Positions 21,836 through 29,719 of a stretch of DNA of 39,670 nucleotides are shown here, in pieces. The notes under the pieces were generated by a model. That model was not told the origin of the DNA, ran no database searches, and saw only the letters and a list, made by a program, of their open reading frames with translations. Positions within the stretch are counted from its first letter, which is position 1. Each line of letters opens with the position of its first letter. Made by a program: the position numbers and the translations under genes. This stretch comes from a virus, in the IMG/VR virus record IMGVR_UViG_3300013286_000025, positions 1 to 39,670 of that record. One strand, 5' to 3'.

Positions 21836-22251
21836 GTCTACGAATGAAAGACATTGATCGAGTAGGTGATATGGCAGTGAGTGTGTTTCACAAACTGGCC
21901 CTGTTTGGCATAGGTGCCGCAACGGTATGGGCCGCGGGTTGGACCTTTGTGGAACTGTTCGCCAAGCATCATGCCACTGTGAGCGATCTCTTGTTGATGT
22001 TTATCTATTTGGAAATTGGCGCCATGGTGGGTATCTATTTTAGAACCAATCACATGCCTGTGCGTTTCCTGCTGTACATCGCCATCACAGCACTGACTCG
22101 ACACATGGTGGATATCATGAGTCACCTTCCCATCAAGATAGATGAAATGATAGCGGTGGCTGGATCAACCTTTGTGATTGCTGTCAGTGTGTTAATTGTG
22201 AGATATACCAGTGCTAAATATCCCAGTGAACACAAGGAAGAAGAAGTATGA
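21832..22251 (+). CDS. psiE: PsiE-family (phosphate-starvation-inducible) membrane protein
   Basis: 139 residues when started at the ATG at 21832, which overlaps the DoxX stop; an earlier in-frame ATG at 21763 would be inside DoxX. The PsiE core is clear: LLLMFIYLEIGAMVGIYFRT and MPVRFLLYIAITALTRHMVD, with transmembrane helices at about 18-38, 51-66, 79-95 and 107-122. In bacteria psiE responds to phosphate starvation and its activity is unknown. Here it follows DoxX and precedes small membrane peptides. It could relate to phosphate demand during infection, which is only inference. Confidence 0.8.
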   Translation: MSLRMKDIDRVGDMAVSVFHKLALFGIGAATVWAAGWTFVELFAKHHATVSDLLLMFIYLEIGAMVGIYFRTNHMPVRFLLYIAITALTRHMVDIMSHLPIKIDEMIAVAGSTFVIAVSVLIVRYTSAKYPSEHKEEEV

Positions 22252-22370
22252 ATCAAGAACCTGAAAAGGATCCAGTAGAAGAAGTGGTCAAACACATACA
22301 TATTGTGTTGCCCATTGTGGGCGCAGTATTGATCTTTATGCTGGCAACTATTGCCATCACTATGGCTTGA
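22248..22370 (+). CDS. Single-pass membrane peptide (40 aa)
   Basis: MNQEPEKDPVEEVVKHIHIV, then LPIVGAVLIFMLATIAITMA: an acidic amphipathic head and one transmembrane helix at the C-terminus. ATG overlaps the PsiE stop. Function unknown. Confidence 0.5.
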   Translation: MNQEPEKDPVEEVVKHIHIVLPIVGAVLIFMLATIAITMA

Positions 22371-22371
22371 T

Positions 22372-22443
22372 ATGGCACTGATCAAATGGATTCGTTTTAC
22401 AATCATGTTGGCAGAACACATGATCAGTATTTTGCGAGCATAG
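22372..22443 (+). CDS. Possible tiny peptide (23 aa)
   Basis: MALIKWIRFTIMLAEHMISI then LRA: a short basic amphipathic helix, one base after the preceding stop. Coupled translation is plausible; no other support. Confidence 0.35.
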   Translation: MALIKWIRFTIMLAEHMISILRA

Positions 22444-22454
22444 GAGAATGCATA

Positions 22455-22547
22455 ATGGAATGGAACAGTATTGCGGGACTGATATTTTTAGGCATAATAA
22501 TTGCGTTACTGATTGAAGAAGCTATCACAGTACGAAAAAAGAAATAA
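22455..22547 (+). CDS. Single-pass membrane peptide (30 aa)
   Basis: MEWNSIAGLIFLGIIIALLI followed by EEAITVRKKK: one transmembrane helix with a basic end. TAGGAG lies 8 nt before the ATG. Last small member of the host-like operon before two phage-type genes. Confidence 0.5.
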   Translation: MEWNSIAGLIFLGIIIALLIEEAITVRKKK

Positions 22548-22565
22548 TGTATTAAGGAAACAAAA

Positions 22566-22769
22566 ATGAGAGAACAACTATTAACCACACTGCAAGCACA
22601 TTTTTCAGCACAGGTGCAAAAACATCGAATGAATACGGAGATCATGCTGAACAACCCCATGGCTATTCATGATCACACTGACTGGATGGCCGCTGTGGAA
22701 GCGGAAATTGCACACATAGCTGAGTATGAAGACAAGCTGGAAGTGGTGCTCAAACACTTTGCAAAATAA
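22566..22769 (+). CDS. Small phage protein of a widespread helical family
   Basis: 67 residues, all helical: MREQLLTTLQAHFSAQVQKH, NTEIMLNNPMAIHDHTDWMA, VEAEIAHIAEYEDKLEVVLK. This AxVxKHRxNxEIMLxNPxxIxxHxD layout is common in aquatic T4-like phages; its role is unknown. AAGGA precedes the ATG. Its stop shares a base with the next ATG. Confidence 0.6.
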   Translation: MREQLLTTLQAHFSAQVQKHRMNTEIMLNNPMAIHDHTDWMAAVEAEIAHIAEYEDKLEVVLKHFAK

Positions 22770-23014
22770 TGGAAAATAAGCGGTTTGCGTGGTGGCCTAC
22801 CACGATGACCAGCGGAAAACTGATTTGGCTTAAATACTACTACCAACACAAAAGTCTATATGATGAATCAACTGGCAGACCGCCGTTGACCAGCTTGTAC
22901 TTTGAGTGGACAGAAACACCCCAAGAAAAAACTTGGAGATTATTAAAGAACAGTGTTGTACACAATAGAAATGTGTGGAACACTACAGAATTGACAAAAC
23001 AGGACACACTATGA
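22769..23014 (+). CDS. Conserved phage protein before nrdB
   Basis: 81 residues: ENKRFAWWPTTMTSGKLIWL, KYYYQHKSLYDESTGRPPLT, SLYFEWTETPQEKTW. The WWPTxMTSGKxIWL...YYD.....GRPP motif is common in T4-like marine phages next to DNA-metabolism genes; no function known. Its stop overlaps the nrdB start (ATGA). Confidence 0.6.
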   Translation: MENKRFAWWPTTMTSGKLIWLKYYYQHKSLYDESTGRPPLTSLYFEWTETPQEKTWRLLKNSVVHNRNVWNTTELTKQDTL

Positions 23015-24111
23015 GCACTGCCCAATACAATTTAAAGACAAAAACAGATTACCTTGGTCGCAAAATGTTTCTGGACCCAGCAGGTCCAGTTACTATCCAA
23101 CGCTTTGAAGAAGTCAAATACAAAAAGATTGCAGACTTTGACGCCACCGCTCGAGGTTTCTTTTGGCAACCCGAGGAAGTGAGTCTTACCAAAGATTCAA
23201 ATGACTTCAAAGAAGCAAGTGATGCTGTCAAGCACATCTTTACCAGCAATCTACTGCGTCAAACAGCATTGGACAGTTTGCAAGGTCGTGGACCAACACA
23301 GGTATTCACTCCTGTATGCAGTTTGCCCGAAGTGGAGGCATTGATGTACAACTGGGGCTTCTTTGAAACTAACATTCACTCAAAAAGCTACAGTCACATT
23401 ATCCGCAACATATATAATGTGCCCAAGGATGTGTTCAACACAATTCACGACACAGAAGAAATTGTGGGTATGGCGTCAAGTGTAGGAAAATATTATGATA
23501 ATTTACATCTAATTAATTGTCGTAAAGAAACAGGTGAATTCATTTCCGAAGACGAACATATCAAAGCAATCTGGATGGCACTGCATGCTAGTTATGCGTT
23601 AGAGGCGTTCCGTTTTATGGTTAGCTTTGCTACTAGTTTAGCCATGGTAGAGAACAAGATCTTTATTGGTAACGGCAACATTATCAGTTTGATCCTACAA
23701 GATGAACTGCTACACAAAGGCTGGACTGCTTACTTGATCAACCAAGTGGTCAAAGAAGATCCACGCTTTGCTAACGCCAAACTTGATTGTGAACAAGAAG
23801 TGTACAATCTTTACATGGATGTTATCCGAGAAGAAAAAGACTGGGCAGTATACTTGTTTAAGAAAGGCCCTGTAATTGGACTAAATGCAAATATTCTAAA
23901 AGATTTTGTAGATTACACAGCGGTAGGTGCATTAAAGGATATCGGTATCAAGTATCAACATCCTGCTCCTAAAAACACACCTATTCCGTGGTTTAATAAA
24001 CATACGGATACAAGTAAAAAACAAACAGCATTACAAGAAAACGAAAGTACTAATTATGTTATCGGTGTGATGTCCGATTCAATTGACTATGACGAGCTGC
24101 CGGCTCTATAA
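23011..24111 (+). CDS. nrdB: Ribonucleoside-diphosphate reductase class I, beta subunit
   Basis: 366 residues from the ATG at 23011; the upstream frame to 22975 has no support. Metal and radical residues are present: Asp88 (ALDSLQGRGP), Glu119, His123, the radical Tyr127 (IHSKSYSHI), Glu214 (LAMVENK), Glu232 and His235 (QDELLHKG). Compared with E. coli, one residue is inserted between Glu119 and His123 (E-TNI-H instead of E-TI-H). It provides the tyrosyl radical to NrdA. The gene is separated from nrdA by the host-like operon. No Shine-Dalgarno; it is coupled to the previous gene. Confidence 0.95.
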   Translation: MSTAQYNLKTKTDYLGRKMFLDPAGPVTIQRFEEVKYKKIADFDATARGFFWQPEEVSLTKDSNDFKEASDAVKHIFTSNLLRQTALDSLQGRGPTQVFTPVCSLPEVEALMYNWGFFETNIHSKSYSHIIRNIYNVPKDVFNTIHDTEEIVGMASSVGKYYDNLHLINCRKETGEFISEDEHIKAIWMALHASYALEAFRFMVSFATSLAMVENKIFIGNGNIISLILQDELLHKGWTAYLINQVVKEDPRFANAKLDCEQEVYNLYMDVIREEKDWAVYLFKKGPVIGLNANILKDFVDYTAVGALKDIGIKYQHPAPKNTPIPWFNKHTDTSKKQTALQENESTNYVIGVMSDSIDYDELPAL

Positions 24112-24116
24112 TAGTG

Positions 24117-24122
24117 TAAATA
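24117..24122 (+). promoter_or_regulatory. TAAATA element between nrdB and glutaredoxin
   Basis: GTGTAAATACAAAG, 26 nt before the glutaredoxin ATG. Confidence 0.45.
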
Positions 24123-24148
24123 CAAAGCGAAAGTTACAGGAGAAAATT

Positions 24149-24379
24149 ATGTCAACAGCAGTTATTTGGAGTAAGGACGATTGCCCTTACTGCGTTCAAG
24201 CCAAGGCCCTATTAACATCTAAGGGTATCAAGTTTACAGAAAACAATATCACTACAGGTCCAAAAACCATCGATGATTTAAAAGCCGCAGTTCCTAATGC
24301 AAGAACACTTCCACAGATTTTTATGGATGATGTTCTAGTTGGCGGATTTGGTGATCTAAAGAAAAAGTTAGCGAGCTAA
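24149..24379 (+). CDS. grx: Glutaredoxin
   Basis: 76 residues from the ATG at 24149, which has ACAGGAG 5 nt upstream; an earlier in-frame start would be inside nrdB. CPYC at 12-15 (DDCPYCVQAKALL) is the classical dithiol glutaredoxin motif, ARTLPQIFMDD carries the TxP cis-proline, and LVGGFGDLKK is the GSH-binding Gly pair. Probable electron donor to NrdA via the C-terminal CEAC. It can also bind Fe-S clusters in some family members, but the CPYC type is usually a reductant. Confidence 0.92.
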   Translation: MSTAVIWSKDDCPYCVQAKALLTSKGIKFTENNITTGPKTIDDLKAAVPNARTLPQIFMDDVLVGGFGDLKKKLAS

Positions 24380-24380
24380 A

Positions 24381-24698
24381 ATGTTATTTGATAAATCAAA
24401 ATTAGATGAAGGTGATATTATTACCTTCAAAATGAGTTCCGGCGAAGAAATTCTTGGCAAGTTAAAAAGTCAAGATATGATGACAGTAACCATTAGTAAA
24501 CCTGTTGTGTTAGCCATGACTAAAAATGGGCCAGGAATGGCACCTGCACTGATGACTGTTAGTCCAGACTCAGATTTGTCTTTTAACCGCGCCAGTATTG
24601 CTATTGGCCCTGCATTAACAGACAAAGAAATAGCCAATCAATACATATTCCAAACTACCGGAATCCAGCCTGTAACTGCCAGCAGCATCATCTCTTAA
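24381..24698 (+). CDS. Sm-like-fold phage protein of unknown function
   Basis: 105 residues. GDIITFKMSSGEEILGKLKS at 10-30 and MTVTISKPVVLAM at 34-46 resemble the two-strand start of an Sm/Hfq-like small barrel; the rest has no further match. It starts 1 nt after grx and follows it in an operon. Small proteins of this type, commonly found by the glutaredoxin/tail region in marine T4-like phages, have no assigned function. Confidence 0.5.
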   Translation: MLFDKSKLDEGDIITFKMSSGEEILGKLKSQDMMTVTISKPVVLAMTKNGPGMAPALMTVSPDSDLSFNRASIAIGPALTDKEIANQYIFQTTGIQPVTASSIIS

Positions 24699-24717
24699 TT
24701 GTCTAATCAAGTCATAA

Positions 24718-24723
24718 TAAATA
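24718..24723 (+). promoter_or_regulatory. TAAATA element 4 nt before the 24728 start
   Basis: ATAATAAATATGTT followed by ATG; no Shine-Dalgarno is present between the hexamer and the start. Confidence 0.5.
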
Positions 24724-24727
24724 TGTT

Positions 24728-25507
24728 ATGACTTATAAATTAGAAGCAGGTGCCGCGCTAGATTCTAGCTACAGTTTTGGCCCTACACTTATTGACGGTG
24801 GCCCTATCGTTAATCTAAGCTACCCCTATCTAGTTGTTTCTACAATAGATGGGGGTTTCTTTACGGATGGCGCAGGCATACAGTTTGATGCAGGTGCATT
24901 GCCGTTGGTGGGAAAAGGCACTTTTGATCCTAACAAAGTCTACACCGATGCTGACATCATTATTCCTTATGTACCACCTCCACCACCTCCACCACCTCCA
25001 ATCACAAAACCCACTATCACAGTAACAATAGAACAATACGCTCATCCAAACACTGTAAAAACTCTAACATGGACCACAACAAATACCAATTATGTTACGA
25101 TTGATGTTGTTGATAACAATCAAACAGCCAACGGTTCTGCTACATTTACAGCACCGGGCACTATAGGACCTCAAAGCGTAAGTTTAACTGCTTATAATAC
25201 TGTTACCGGTGAAACAACCACTTTTACAGCATTGTATTCTGTTATTGGTCCTCCTACAGTTAAATTGCGAGTCAGTCCAACTGGTGTAAACATAGGCGAC
25301 CGTATAACAATTTTTTGGGAATCAGCCAATTCAACTTATGTAACGACCAATATAACTACAGGGCCACAGTTACCTTCGGGTTCTATCACAATTAGAGCAG
25401 AATCTGTAGGTTTTCGTACAATAACAGCAACTGCCACTAGTAGTTTATCTAATAATACAGATGTAGTGGTCAGCCCAATTGCAACTACCACATATACAGT
25501 AGCATAA
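24728..25507 (+). CDS. Tail/adhesin protein with Pro-tract and Ig-like domains
   Basis: 259 residues. A ~75-residue N-terminal domain (YKLEAGAALDSSYSFGPTLI) is followed by nine consecutive prolines (about 80-88) as a rigid linker. Two Ig-like domains follow, opening TITVEQYAHPNTVKTLTWTT and KLRVSPTGVNIGDRITIFWE, each with the W-x-[ST]-x-N pattern of phage and bacterial beta-sandwich domains. It begins the tail-adhesin cluster. No Shine-Dalgarno; TAAATA 4 nt upstream. Confidence 0.65.
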   Translation: MTYKLEAGAALDSSYSFGPTLIDGGPIVNLSYPYLVVSTIDGGFFTDGAGIQFDAGALPLVGKGTFDPNKVYTDADIIIPYVPPPPPPPPPITKPTITVTIEQYAHPNTVKTLTWTTTNTNYVTIDVVDNNQTANGSATFTAPGTIGPQSVSLTAYNTVTGETTTFTALYSVIGPPTVKLRVSPTGVNIGDRITIFWESANSTYVTTNITTGPQLPSGSITIRAESVGFRTITATATSSLSNNTDVVVSPIATTTYTVA

Positions 25508-25510
25508 ATA
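25505..25510 (+). promoter_or_regulatory. TAAATA element overlapping the stop before the 25532 fibre
   Basis: GCATAAATATCAT; the stop TAA begins the hexamer. The fibre ATG is 21 nt downstream. Confidence 0.5.
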
Positions 25511-25531
25511 TCATAACTTAATGATATTTTT

Positions 25532-27568
25532 ATGACAAATCCCACAGGAAGTATATTACTACGCCGCGGCCCAACTACTGACCGTCTAGCATTTGTGCCA
25601 TTGGATGGTGAAATTATCTACGACACAGTTGAAAAGAAAGTGTATGTTGGCGACGGTGTTACTTATGGTGGCAAAACAGTAACCAGTGACATTACAATCA
25701 GCGGAACTGGCCAAATACTTAATATTCCAAATAATGCGTTACAAAACAACACTATTAGTGGGGTCGCACTAGGTGGTAATTTATACTCTTTAACTATCGG
25801 TACTTATCTAACAGGTACAAGTTATAATGGATCAGCGGCTGTTACACTAGGCATTGATGCAACCAATGCCAATACTGGTGGCAAAATTGTTGCCAGAGAT
25901 TCAAGCGGTAATTTTTCAGCAGGCACTATCACAGCTAGTCTCAATGGCAATGCAACCACAGCTACCACAGCAACAACCGCTACCACTGCCGGATCAGTGA
26001 CCAACGGAGTGTACACCACAGGTTCGTATGCTAATCCAAGTTGGATCACGAGTCTTAGCGAAACTAAAGTGCTACCGAGTCAACTGAACAATAGTGGAAA
26101 GTATTTGAGCACCAATGGCGCCAACACAGGATGGGTCAGTGCCGCGTCAATTGGATTTCCCAGTGTTGTAGGACAAGATGGTAAATTTTTATACACCAAT
26201 GGCAGTACAGTATCTTGGTCTAGCCCCAATAACGGTACACTGACATTATCTACCAGCGGTGCAGGTATTGATGTTGCTTCAACCACATTCGGCGCCAATC
26301 AATTGACCAATACTAGTTTCATTGTTAACAGTAATGCAACACAGTTTAATACTCCGGGTACAATTGTCTATAGAGATGACAACGGTAATTTTTCAGCAGG
26401 TACTATCACCGCTGGAATAACAGGCAGTCTCGTTGGCAATGTTGTTGGCAATGTTGTTGGCAATTTAACCGGCAATGCAGACACAGTTACCAACGGAGTT
26501 GTTACCACTGGATCTTATGCAAACCCCAGTTGGATTACAGCCCTAGGTATTGCACAAGGAGGAACCGGTGCAAACAACAAAGCCGATGCTCTTACTAATT
26601 TTTTACCTACAGGCGAGTCTGTAGGGTATGTTCTTAAAACCACAGGCCGTGGCAGTTATTTCTGGTCACTAGAAACTGGCGGTGCAGGCACTGTGGGCAA
26701 CACTATTTCAACTGTTCGAAATACATTTCCTGCCACCGCCGGGCAGACTTTATTTTCCGGTACTGGTACTTACACTCCGGGTGCCGGCCAGTTGCGAGTA
26801 TACATAGACGGTGTAAGACAATTTCCGTCTGAATATATCGAAACCAGCTCCACCAGTTTTACTTTGACTGTCGGCGTCCCAGCTAATACGGTTGTGTTTG
26901 CCGAAGTTGATGGATATACCAGTGTGTCGACCCCAGCATCATCTATTGTGTTTAGTCCTGTAGGTTCAATAACAGCAACCAATACACAGTTAGCAGTTAC
27001 CCAACTTGAACTTGCTAAAGCTCCATTAGCCAGTCCTACATTTACTGGCACAGTTGGGGGTATTACAGCCGCAATGGTTGGATTAGGCAATGTTGCCAAT
27101 GAAAGCAAGACCACTTTGTTTACTAACCCTACACTTACAGGAAACATTAACTTAAACGGTTATGCATCAGTTAAAACATTAATAGAACAAGCCACTGTTA
27201 CAAATTCAGCACCTGCATTGATAACCAATTTTGATGCAGCTGTCCAGGGAGTACAGTACTATACAACAAATACCTCCACTTCATTCACTTTGAATATCCG
27301 AGGCGACAATTCAACAACATTGTCGTCCATGCTGACCGTTGGGCAATCTATTTCCATTGGATTGTTAGTAACATGTGCTAGTACTTCACACTACTTGGCG
27401 TCAATAACCATTGACGGAATTATAACAAATATAGCAGTCAAATGGCAAGGCGGTGCTACTCCTTCTTCTGGCAACGCATCATCTATTGATGTGTATACTT
27501 TAACCATTATTAAAACTTCTAATATCCCTGCATACACAGTATTAGGGACACAGACTAAATTTGCTTAA
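25532..27568 (+). CDS. Tail fibre with tandem shaft modules and paralogous C-terminal domain
   Basis: 678 residues. The N-terminal domain (LLRRGPTTDRLAFVPLDGEI, then KKVYVGDGVTYGGK) is of the fibre-attachment type also found at 12061. The shaft shows two copies of a module ending TNGV.TTGSYANPSWIT (around 158-171 and 318-331), with ATTATTATTA and NVVGNVVGNL repeats. The last ~125 residues (from ATVTNSAPALITNFDAAVQG) are paralogous to the whole 29259 protein and end VLGTQTKFA. It probably forms a trimeric fibre. Confidence 0.85.
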   Translation: MTNPTGSILLRRGPTTDRLAFVPLDGEIIYDTVEKKVYVGDGVTYGGKTVTSDITISGTGQILNIPNNALQNNTISGVALGGNLYSLTIGTYLTGTSYNGSAAVTLGIDATNANTGGKIVARDSSGNFSAGTITASLNGNATTATTATTATTAGSVTNGVYTTGSYANPSWITSLSETKVLPSQLNNSGKYLSTNGANTGWVSAASIGFPSVVGQDGKFLYTNGSTVSWSSPNNGTLTLSTSGAGIDVASTTFGANQLTNTSFIVNSNATQFNTPGTIVYRDDNGNFSAGTITAGITGSLVGNVVGNVVGNLTGNADTVTNGVVTTGSYANPSWITALGIAQGGTGANNKADALTNFLPTGESVGYVLKTTGRGSYFWSLETGGAGTVGNTISTVRNTFPATAGQTLFSGTGTYTPGAGQLRVYIDGVRQFPSEYIETSSTSFTLTVGVPANTVVFAEVDGYTSVSTPASSIVFSPVGSITATNTQLAVTQLELAKAPLASPTFTGTVGGITAAMVGLGNVANESKTTLFTNPTLTGNINLNGYASVKTLIEQATVTNSAPALITNFDAAVQGVQYYTTNTSTSFTLNIRGDNSTTLSSMLTVGQSISIGLLVTCASTSHYLASITIDGIITNIAVKWQGGATPSSGNASSIDVYTLTIIKTSNIPAYTVLGTQTKFA

Positions 27569-27577
27569 GAATACACT

Positions 27578-28978
27578 ATGCCACTATTAGGATCAAGAGG
27601 TAATGCATCAATAAAAGCTCTAGGTTTTGGAGCCGCAGGCAAACCAACGGCACCTACTATAGGTACAGCCACCAGAACCAGCGCAGCCATTAGCATACCA
27701 TTTACTGCAAACTATGATGGTGGATCTACAGTAACTTTGTATACTGCAACTTCAACTCCTGGCAATTATACTTTTACCGCAAACGGTTCTCCTATAACTG
27801 CCACAGGATTAATTTTAGGTATATCATACACTTTTCAAGTATACGCACAAAACAACTACGGCAGTAGTTTATTGAGTCAAAGTAGTAATGGAGTAGTATA
27901 CGCATCAATACCGAATGCTCCCGTCATTGGTAGTGCTAGTGCTAATGGTGCAACTTCGGCTACCGTTTCATTTACTGCGCCCAACAATGGTGGTGAACCT
28001 ATTATACAATATACTGCATATGCACTAGTCAACAATGCTTTTAACGGAGAATCCGGCACAGTGAGCCAATCGGGCTCGGGCACTATTACAGTCAATGGAT
28101 TGACTGCAGGGACCAACTACACATTTAAGCTAGTTGCAATCAATGCATTAGGTAACAGTAATTATAGTGTAGCAAGTAACAGTGTCACTCCAAACTATAC
28201 TCCTCGTGGCACATATCAGGGACAGTTCTGTGCAGGACCTGGAAATTACAATCTATATTATATCTATGCCGATGGCAGTGGTGGAACATACAGTAGTCTA
28301 TATCAAGCCAATAGTCCATTATGTGGATATGTTCAGCCCACTATTACCGGTATCACATTATCAACAACATTGTATTACCAGAGCTATCCTCCGTATACTA
28401 ATACTAAAGGAACCACAGTGATTATAAGCAATGGATCATCTATTAGCGGTGCAAGTTATTCGGTTACAACAGATGCTGGACTTGATAGAAATTTATATTT
28501 CAATCAACCAACCTCGGGAACACTAGCCGTCGGTGCTGGAACATACATAACCTACAACGGGCCACATTCTGCCACGACTGCAAGAGTAACAGTTAGTAAA
28601 TCAGGATACACTAGTTACTCTGGTACGATATCTCTTGCGGCAAATACAAACTATTCTCCGTATACCATATATCAGGGTTTCCTACAAGAAAGCGGATACG
28701 CCTACTCTGCTGCTCTTGCCTATGCAGTGTATCAGTATTACGCCGGTAGTGGAACGTTTTATGTAACTCAAGATCCTGGGGTAATTCGATATCAATTGTA
28801 TCGAGCACCGGATTATGGCGGATTGGTATATTGGTGTAGTTTTTGCATAAGCAACGCTATAGATCCATCCTCCCAACAATTCCGTGATGCATTTGGATCC
28901 GCTCCAGAAACATTTACTGGCCCAAAAACTTCCTATAATCCAGGTACAGGATTCAACATGTTTTACGATAGACCATAA
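27578..28978 (+). CDS. Fibronectin-III tail adhesin with DUF4214-like C-terminus
   Basis: 466 residues. The N-terminus (MPLLGSRGNASIKALGFGAA) is paralogous to that of the 29720 protein. Two or more FN3 repeats follow (APTIGTATRTSAAISIPFTA; APVIGSASANGATSATVSFT), with GLTAGTNYTFKLVAIN-type cores. A Cys-containing unit (GQFCAGPGNYNLYYIY; GSGGTYSSLYQANSPLCGYV) is shared with the C-terminus of 29720. The end (RYQLYRAPDYGGLVYWCSFC) resembles a DUF4214 unit. It is probably a side protein of the tail-adhesin complex, of unknown target. Confidence 0.75.
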   Translation: MPLLGSRGNASIKALGFGAAGKPTAPTIGTATRTSAAISIPFTANYDGGSTVTLYTATSTPGNYTFTANGSPITATGLILGISYTFQVYAQNNYGSSLLSQSSNGVVYASIPNAPVIGSASANGATSATVSFTAPNNGGEPIIQYTAYALVNNAFNGESGTVSQSGSGTITVNGLTAGTNYTFKLVAINALGNSNYSVASNSVTPNYTPRGTYQGQFCAGPGNYNLYYIYADGSGGTYSSLYQANSPLCGYVQPTITGITLSTTLYYQSYPPYTNTKGTTVIISNGSSISGASYSVTTDAGLDRNLYFNQPTSGTLAVGAGTYITYNGPHSATTARVTVSKSGYTSYSGTISLAANTNYSPYTIYQGFLQESGYAYSAALAYAVYQYYAGSGTFYVTQDPGVIRYQLYRAPDYGGLVYWCSFCISNAIDPSSQQFRDAFGSAPETFTGPKTSYNPGTGFNMFYDRP

Positions 28979-28988
28979 GGAATAATAT

Positions 28989-29237
28989 ATGCTAACAAGA
29001 CAACAGGTAATTGATATATTTGTAGCGGGCGTTAATGAAATACCCGGCGACGAATTAATTGTAGTTTATGAAACTTTTACTCGAGAACAATTAGATGAAG
29101 TTGTTCGTCGTAATCTAGCAATTAGACAAGATCCAACATATACACAACGAGTTGCAGAAGACTACCAAAAGTATATGGCAGCAACACTAGAAGAACAAGC
29201 AGTCTGGCAACAGATTGAGCCAAATACTGTACCATAA
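28989..29237 (+). CDS. Small hypothetical protein in the tail cluster
   Basis: 82 residues: MLTRQQVIDIFVAGVNEIPG, then FTREQLDEVVRRNLAIRQDP, VAEDYQKYMAATLEEQAVWQ. Hydrophilic and helical, unlike the beta-rich neighbours. AAGGA lies 8 nt before the ATG. It could be a chaperone or connector for the adhesins on either side, but that is inference from position only. Confidence 0.55.
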   Translation: MLTRQQVIDIFVAGVNEIPGDELIVVYETFTREQLDEVVRRNLAIRQDPTYTQRVAEDYQKYMAATLEEQAVWQQIEPNTVP

Positions 29238-29240
29238 ATA
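29235..29240 (+). promoter_or_regulatory. TAAATA element overlapping the stop before 29259
   Basis: CCATAAATACTAC; the stop TAA is the first half of the hexamer. The next ATG is 19 nt downstream, after an ACGGG. Confidence 0.5.
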
Positions 29241-29258
29241 CTACTAACGGGAAATATA

Positions 29259-29708
29259 ATGACAACCAAAGTATCATCCACAGTCTGGAACGGCGTAACC
29301 AAAGCAATATTTGAGACTGCTACTATAACTGCTGGCGCACCGGCTGCTACCACAAACTTTGATGTGTCAACTCAGGCTGTTCAATATTATACTTCAGCCA
29401 GCGCCAATTCGTTTGTTATAAATCTTAGGGGTGATGGTACTACTACTCTTGAAAGTATCATGTTAATCGGGCAGTCAACTACTGTAGCAATGTTGGTCAA
29501 CTGTAGTAACATTGCACATTATCTAACAGGATTTAGAATTGACAGCAACGCCAGTGGATCAAATGGATACTCTTTTATATCAAGGTGGCAAGGCGGTGCT
29601 ACTGCATCGGCTGGCAGTTTAAGTTCAATAGACATTTATACAATTAATATTATCAAAACTAATACCAAGACATATACCATACTAGCAAGTCAAACTAGGT
29701 TTGCTTAA
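29259..29708 (+). CDS. Tail protein paralogous to the C-terminus of the 25532 fibre
   Basis: 149 residues. Almost all of it matches the last ~125 residues of the 25532 protein: shared TNFD...QAVQYYT, FxxNLRGDxTTTLxS.M, GQS, YLT.F.ID, RWQGGAT, IDIYTINIIKTN and the terminal ILASQTRFA. This domain occurs as a fibre C-terminal module in many aquatic phages. Here it is a free-standing gene, the first of the second module that continues with 29720, mirroring 25532-27578. Confidence 0.75.
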   Translation: MTTKVSSTVWNGVTKAIFETATITAGAPAATTNFDVSTQAVQYYTSASANSFVINLRGDGTTTLESIMLIGQSTTVAMLVNCSNIAHYLTGFRIDSNASGSNGYSFISRWQGGATASAGSLSSIDIYTINIIKTNTKTYTILASQTRFA

Positions 29709-29719
29709 AGGCTGATACC

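Noticed and set aside
22991-22996. TTGACA upstream of nrdB as a promoter -35
   Set aside because: No acceptable -10 lies 16-18 bp downstream; it is inside the preceding coding gene.
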